Assembly: GCA_900547805.1 (NCBI GenBank)
Contig: URIE01000081.1
Coordinates: 1 to 8,110, forward strand
DNA length: 8,110 nucleotides
Direction: 5' to 3'
From: an uncultured Collinsella sp.
Lineage (GTDB): Bacteria > Actinomycetota > Coriobacteriia > Coriobacteriales > Coriobacteriaceae
Part shown: positions 5,344 to 8,110 of the stretch, piece after piece
Layout: each line of letters starts with the position of its first letter
Numbering within the stretch: position 1 is the stretch's first letter
Notes under the pieces: model-generated
Database searches by the model: none
Told to the model about the DNA's origin: nothing
Seen by the model: only the letters and a program-made list of their open reading frames with translations
Program-made: the position numbers and the translations under genes

Positions 5344-6295
5344 CGAAGCGGGGGAGACGCGCATCGCCTCCGCCCAGGACATACCCACGGCGGAGGCCCA
5401 GCCCGTCTACCCGCATTCCATGCGCCTGCAGCGCTTTTTGGCGCGCGCGGGCGTGGCGAGCCGCCGCGGCTCGGAGGACCTGATGACCGCCGGCCGCGTG
5501 ACCGTTAACGGCGAGGTCGCGACCGAGCTGGGCACCAAAGTCGACGTCGACCGCGATCACATCGAGGTCGACGGCATGCCCGTCAAGCTCAACCAGGGCG
5601 CCGTATACCTGATGCTCTACAAGCCGACCGGCTACCTCACCACCATGAGCGACCCGCAGGAGCGCCCTTGCGTGGCCGACCTGGTCCCCCGCGACCGCTT
5701 TCCGGGACTCTTCCCGGTGGGTCGCCTGGACCGCGACACCACAGGCCTTTTGCTCTTTACCACCGACGGCGACCTGTCGCAGGACCTGCTACACCCCAGC
5801 AAGCATGTCTATAAGACCTACCAGGCGCTCGTGGACGGGCAGCTGACCGACCGCGATCTAGAACCGCTCCGCCGTGGCATCGAGCTCGACGACGGCCTAT
5901 GCCAGCCAGCAATCTGCCGCGTCATCAACGCGCGCGAGGCCGTGGCCGTGGCTCCGCAAGGCGTCAAGCCCGGCACCACCGCCGTGGAGGTCATCATTCG
6001 CGAGGGCCGCAAGAATCAGGTCAAGCGCATGCTGAGCAAGATTCACCATCCGGTAATCCGTCTGCATCGCTGCAACTTTGCCGGCCTTGAGCTCGAGGGC
6101 GTGGCCAAGGGCTCGTGGCGCGAGCTCACCGACCGCGAGGTGCAGATCCTTAAGGCCGGTGGCATCCCTCCCAAGCAGGCCAGCGCCATGCGCGGTGACA
6201 AGCCCCAGGAAACCCCCGCCAGCCGCACGCGTCATCACGGCAGCCACGGCTCCGCGCCCAAGCGCAACACCTACCGCGAGCGTTACACGGGCTAG
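5330..6295 (+). CDS. rluB: rRNA pseudouridine synthase, RsuA/RluB family
   Basis: The product turns a uridine of ribosomal RNA into pseudouridine; in RluB this is in helix 80-93 of 23S rRNA, and RsuA acts on 16S. From ATG 5330 it has 321 residues. An S4 RNA-binding domain comes first (about 31-85, opening MRLQRFLARAGVASRRGSE). The catalytic domain follows with YKPTGYLTT, then PVGRLDRDTTGLLLFTTDGD whose first Asp after GRL (D134) is the catalytic residue, and RKNQVKRMLSKIHHPVIRLHR near the end. The last 40 or so residues are basic and rich in His, Ser and Pro, likely disordered. The first 30 residues are an extension before the usual start; a start at 5420 is possible but lacks a ribosome-binding site. 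It overlaps scpB by 14 bases, a common scpB-rluB arrangement that supports RluB over RsuA. Confidence 0.92.
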   Translation: MTRANEAGETRIASAQDIPTAEAQPVYPHSMRLQRFLARAGVASRRGSEDLMTAGRVTVNGEVATELGTKVDVDRDHIEVDGMPVKLNQGAVYLMLYKPTGYLTTMSDPQERPCVADLVPRDRFPGLFPVGRLDRDTTGLLLFTTDGDLSQDLLHPSKHVYKTYQALVDGQLTDRDLEPLRRGIELDDGLCQPAICRVINAREAVAVAPQGVKPGTTAVEVIIREGRKNQVKRMLSKIHHPVIRLHRCNFAGLELEGVAKGSWRELTDREVQILKAGGIPPKQASAMRGDKPQETPASRTRHHGSHGSAPKRNTYRERYTG

Positions 6296-6361
6296 GCAAC
6301 CCGCCGCGCCCCAACGCCCGCGAACCATACCAGTACGTCAACCACCGAAAGGAAGCATTGC

Positions 6362-7048
6362 ATGATCGTCGCCATCGACGGCCCCGCCGGTTCCGGCAAG
6401 TCCACCATCGCCAAGGAGATCGCCCGCCAGCTGGGCTTTAACAAGCTCGACACGGGCGCCATGTATCGCGCCGTCACCTTCGCCGCGCTCGACCGCGGCA
6501 TCGACCTGGACGACGAGGCAGCCATCGACGCCCTCGCCGAGCAGATTGAGATCCGCTTTACCAACGGCACCGGCGAGGACACGCGCCTGACCGTTGACGG
6601 CCAGGACGCTTCGGTCGCCATCCGCACCCCGCAGGTCGACGCCAACGTGTCCAAGGTCTCGGCCTATCCGGGCGTGCGCGCCGCCATGCTCATCCATCAG
6701 CGCCGTGCCGCCGAGGACCGCGATATCGTGGCCGAGGGTCGCGACATCGGAACCGTCGTGTTCCCTAACGCGCAGGTCAAGGTCTTCCTGACCGCCGACC
6801 CGCGCGAGCGCGCCCGCCGCCGCGTGCTGCAGCGTCACCAAAACGATGCTCAGCCGCTCACGTCCGAGCAGCTCGAAGCCGAGGTCGACGAGACCCTCGA
6901 CGCCCTTAAGCAGCGCGACAAGCTTGACAGCAGCCGCGAGGTCGCCCCGCTCGTGCCCGCCGAGGACGCCGTGCACGTCGACTCCACCGCCCACACCATC
7001 GATGAGGTCGTCTCGATTATCGAGGACCTCATCAACCAAAGGAGGTAG
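6362..7048 (+). CDS. cmk: Cytidylate kinase
   Basis: Cytidylate kinase phosphorylates CMP and dCMP with ATP in pyrimidine nucleotide supply. The 228-residue cytoplasmic protein is of normal length. It opens with the P-loop GPAGSGKST (7-15). LDTGAMYRAVT (29-39) is the family-specific nucleotide-binding segment. VAEGRDIGTVVFP (123-135) contributes to CMP binding, and LTADPRERARRR (143-154) is the arginine-rich lid. All key residues are present and there is no fusion to another domain (some relatives carry Cmk fused to Der or other enzymes). ATG 6362 has AAAGGAAG at 6348-6355. A 66-base gap separates it from the pseudouridine synthase gene, with no convincing promoter or terminator in it. plsC begins three bases after the stop. 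Confidence 0.96.
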   Translation: MIVAIDGPAGSGKSTIAKEIARQLGFNKLDTGAMYRAVTFAALDRGIDLDDEAAIDALAEQIEIRFTNGTGEDTRLTVDGQDASVAIRTPQVDANVSKVSAYPGVRAAMLIHQRRAAEDRDIVAEGRDIGTVVFPNAQVKVFLTADPRERARRRVLQRHQNDAQPLTSEQLEAEVDETLDALKQRDKLDSSREVAPLVPAEDAVHVDSTAHTIDEVVSIIEDLINQRR

Positions 7049-7051
7049 CCC

Positions 7052-7780
7052 ATGCGCCTGTTTAAGCAGACGCCCGAGGACTATTACAACGCCCCCTACG
7101 CCGAGTTCCCGGCGATCATCCGCGGCACCGTCGTCGTAGTCATGGCCATCCTTTGGGCCTTCTCCAAGCTCATGTGGCGTTGGAAGGTCGAGGATGCCGA
7201 TCTGCTGTTTGAGCGCCAGGACGGCCGCGGCAGCGTGGTCATCTGCAACCACACCTCGATGGCCGAGCTCTTGGCCGTGGAGACGGCGCTGTTCTTTGGG
7301 GGGCGCCGCATTCGTCCCATCTTTAAGTCCGAGTTCGCCAAGAGCAAGATTGTGCGCTGGGCCTTTAGCCGCGTTGGCGGCATCCCCGTGGAGCGTGGTA
7401 CTGCCGATATGAAGTGCCTGCGCGCCGCCCAGCATGCGCTGCAGCGCGGCGAGGACGTTCTGATCTTCCCCGAGGGCACGCGCATCCGCTCGCGCGAGAT
7501 CAAGCCCGAGGTCCACGGCGGCTTTGCGCTCATCGCCCAGATGGGCAAGGCGCCCGTCAACCCGCTCGCCATCTGCGGCTGGTCCGACATCACGCCCGCG
7601 AGCAAAAAGATCATGCGTCCCAAGAAGTGCTGGATCCGCGCCGGCAAGGCCGTCTCGCTTTCCGACGCACCGGCTGGGCTTAAGCGCACGGAGCGCCTGG
7701 AATGGTTTGAGTCCGAGGCCATGAACCGCGTCTACGCTATGCGAGACGAGCTGTGCGCCGAGCATCCGGGCAGGTTCTAG
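7052..7780 (+). CDS. plsC: 1-acyl-sn-glycerol-3-phosphate acyltransferase (PlsC family) with HX4E motif
   Basis: PlsC enzymes add the second acyl chain to lysophosphatidic acid, giving phosphatidic acid for membrane lipids. The 242-residue protein has an N-terminal hydrophobic segment (about 21-43) that should hold it at the membrane. Motif I reads NHTSMAE (66-72), so the catalytic His is H67 but the usual Asp of HX4D is Glu, E72. GGIPVERG (109-116) is motif II, FPEGTR (139-144) motif III, and APVNPLAI (167-174) motif IV. All other motifs look intact, so it is probably active, perhaps with changed properties. The family also includes lyso-ornithine lipid and other acyltransferases, so the exact substrate is inferred. 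ATG 7052 follows AAAGGAGG at 7038-7045, which overlaps the cmk end. ispH starts two bases after the stop. Confidence 0.88.
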   Translation: MRLFKQTPEDYYNAPYAEFPAIIRGTVVVVMAILWAFSKLMWRWKVEDADLLFERQDGRGSVVICNHTSMAELLAVETALFFGGRRIRPIFKSEFAKSKIVRWAFSRVGGIPVERGTADMKCLRAAQHALQRGEDVLIFPEGTRIRSREIKPEVHGGFALIAQMGKAPVNPLAICGWSDITPASKKIMRPKKCWIRAGKAVSLSDAPAGLKRTERLEWFESEAMNRVYAMRDELCAEHPGRF

Positions 7781-7782
7781 CC

Positions 7783-8110
7783 ATGAGCGAGAACGTTACG
7801 AACACTGCCGCGACCGCGTCCGACCAGGCAACAGCGCCTACCATCGAGATCGCCGCCCACGCCGGCACCTGCTACGGCGTGCAGCGTGCGCTCGATATGG
7901 CGCTGGCCGCCGCGCCGCAGGCAGGGGAGTGCACTCAGGTTCATACCTTGGGTCCGCTCATCCATAACCCCATCGTGGTACGCGAGCTCGCTGAGGGAGG
8001 CGTTGGCTTGGCCGAAACCCTGGATGACGCCGCAACCGGCACCGTGATCATCCGCGCCCACGGCGTGGTGCCGCAGGTAATCGATGCTGCCCGCAAGCGC
8101 GGCCTAAACG
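7783..8110 (+). CDS. ispH: 4-hydroxy-3-methylbut-2-enyl diphosphate reductase, N-terminal part (cut by window end)
   Basis: IspH (LytB) is the iron-sulfur enzyme of the last step of the MEP pathway, making IPP and DMAPP. The first 109 codons are present and open to the window edge. A polar extension of about 20 residues precedes the domain. AGTCYGVQRALDMA (27-40) holds the first cluster-binding cysteine, C30. The family usually has GFC here, so Thr replaces Phe. LGPLIHNPIVV (56-66) gives the first substrate-binding His, H61 (E. coli H41). IIRAHGVVP (89-97) gives H93 (E. coli H74). The other two cluster cysteines lie beyond the window. A fused ribosomal protein S1 domain, seen in some Clostridia, cannot be checked. 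The start is two bases after the plsC stop without a strong ribosome-binding site, suggesting translational coupling. Confidence 0.93.
   Translation, partial: MSENVTNTAATASDQATAPTIEIAAHAGTCYGVQRALDMALAAAPQAGECTQVHTLGPLIHNPIVVRELAEGGVGLAETLDDAATGTVIIRAHGVVPQVIDAARKRGLN

Noticed and set aside
6338..7765. A 475-codon open frame on the minus strand across cmk and plsC
   Set aside because: It is antisense to two genes with intact catalytic motifs. Its composition (Gly, Ala, Val, Leu, Asp, His in excess) is what the complement of GC-rich codons produces, and it has no recognisable domain.

Overview
The window looks like core chromosome of a GC-rich Gram-positive bacterium, most likely an actinobacterium of the class Coriobacteriia (Collinsella or a relative). 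This lineage call is inferred from the strong G/C preference at third codon positions and the gene content and order. No sequence search was possible. There is no CRISPR array, insertion sequence, prophage gene or recognisable defence system in the window.

Left part (1-702): a small tRNA region. Two near-identical tRNA-Ala(GGC) genes (10-82 and 555-627, plus strand) lie 545 bases apart as a direct repeat that also includes the downstream hairpin terminators. Between them, on the minus strand, is a CAU-anticodon tRNA (198-273; Ile2 or elongator Met) with its own terminator facing that of the first tRNA-Ala. The rest of this interval has no convincing gene. It does hold a 44-base inverted near-copy (374-417) of the leader and first codons of the next gene, and a good promoter for the second tRNA-Ala.

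Middle and right part (703-8110): nine closely packed plus-strand genes. They are an ABC-F ATPase, a 98-residue membrane protein of unknown function starting at GTG, a site-2 protease family membrane metalloprotease, scpA and scpB (condensin partners of Smc), an RsuA/RluB-type rRNA pseudouridine synthase, cytidylate kinase (cmk), a PlsC-type acyltransferase, and the first 109 codons of ispH, cut by the window end. Gaps run from a 14-base overlap to 84 bases, so one or two operons are likely. A candidate internal promoter precedes scpA.

The genes serve housekeeping tasks: ribosome function (ABC-F, pseudouridine synthase), chromosome segregation (ScpAB), nucleotide supply (Cmk), phospholipid synthesis (PlsC) and isoprenoid synthesis (IspH). 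The scpA-scpB-rluB-cmk-plsC-ispH order resembles clusters known in Firmicutes and Actinobacteria. I did not find a clearly new system. The points most worth a second look are the inverted copy of the ABC-F gene start, the placement of the ABC-F gene directly behind a tRNA terminator, the HX4E (not HX4D) motif in the acyltransferase, and the small membrane protein coupled to the ABC-F gene.
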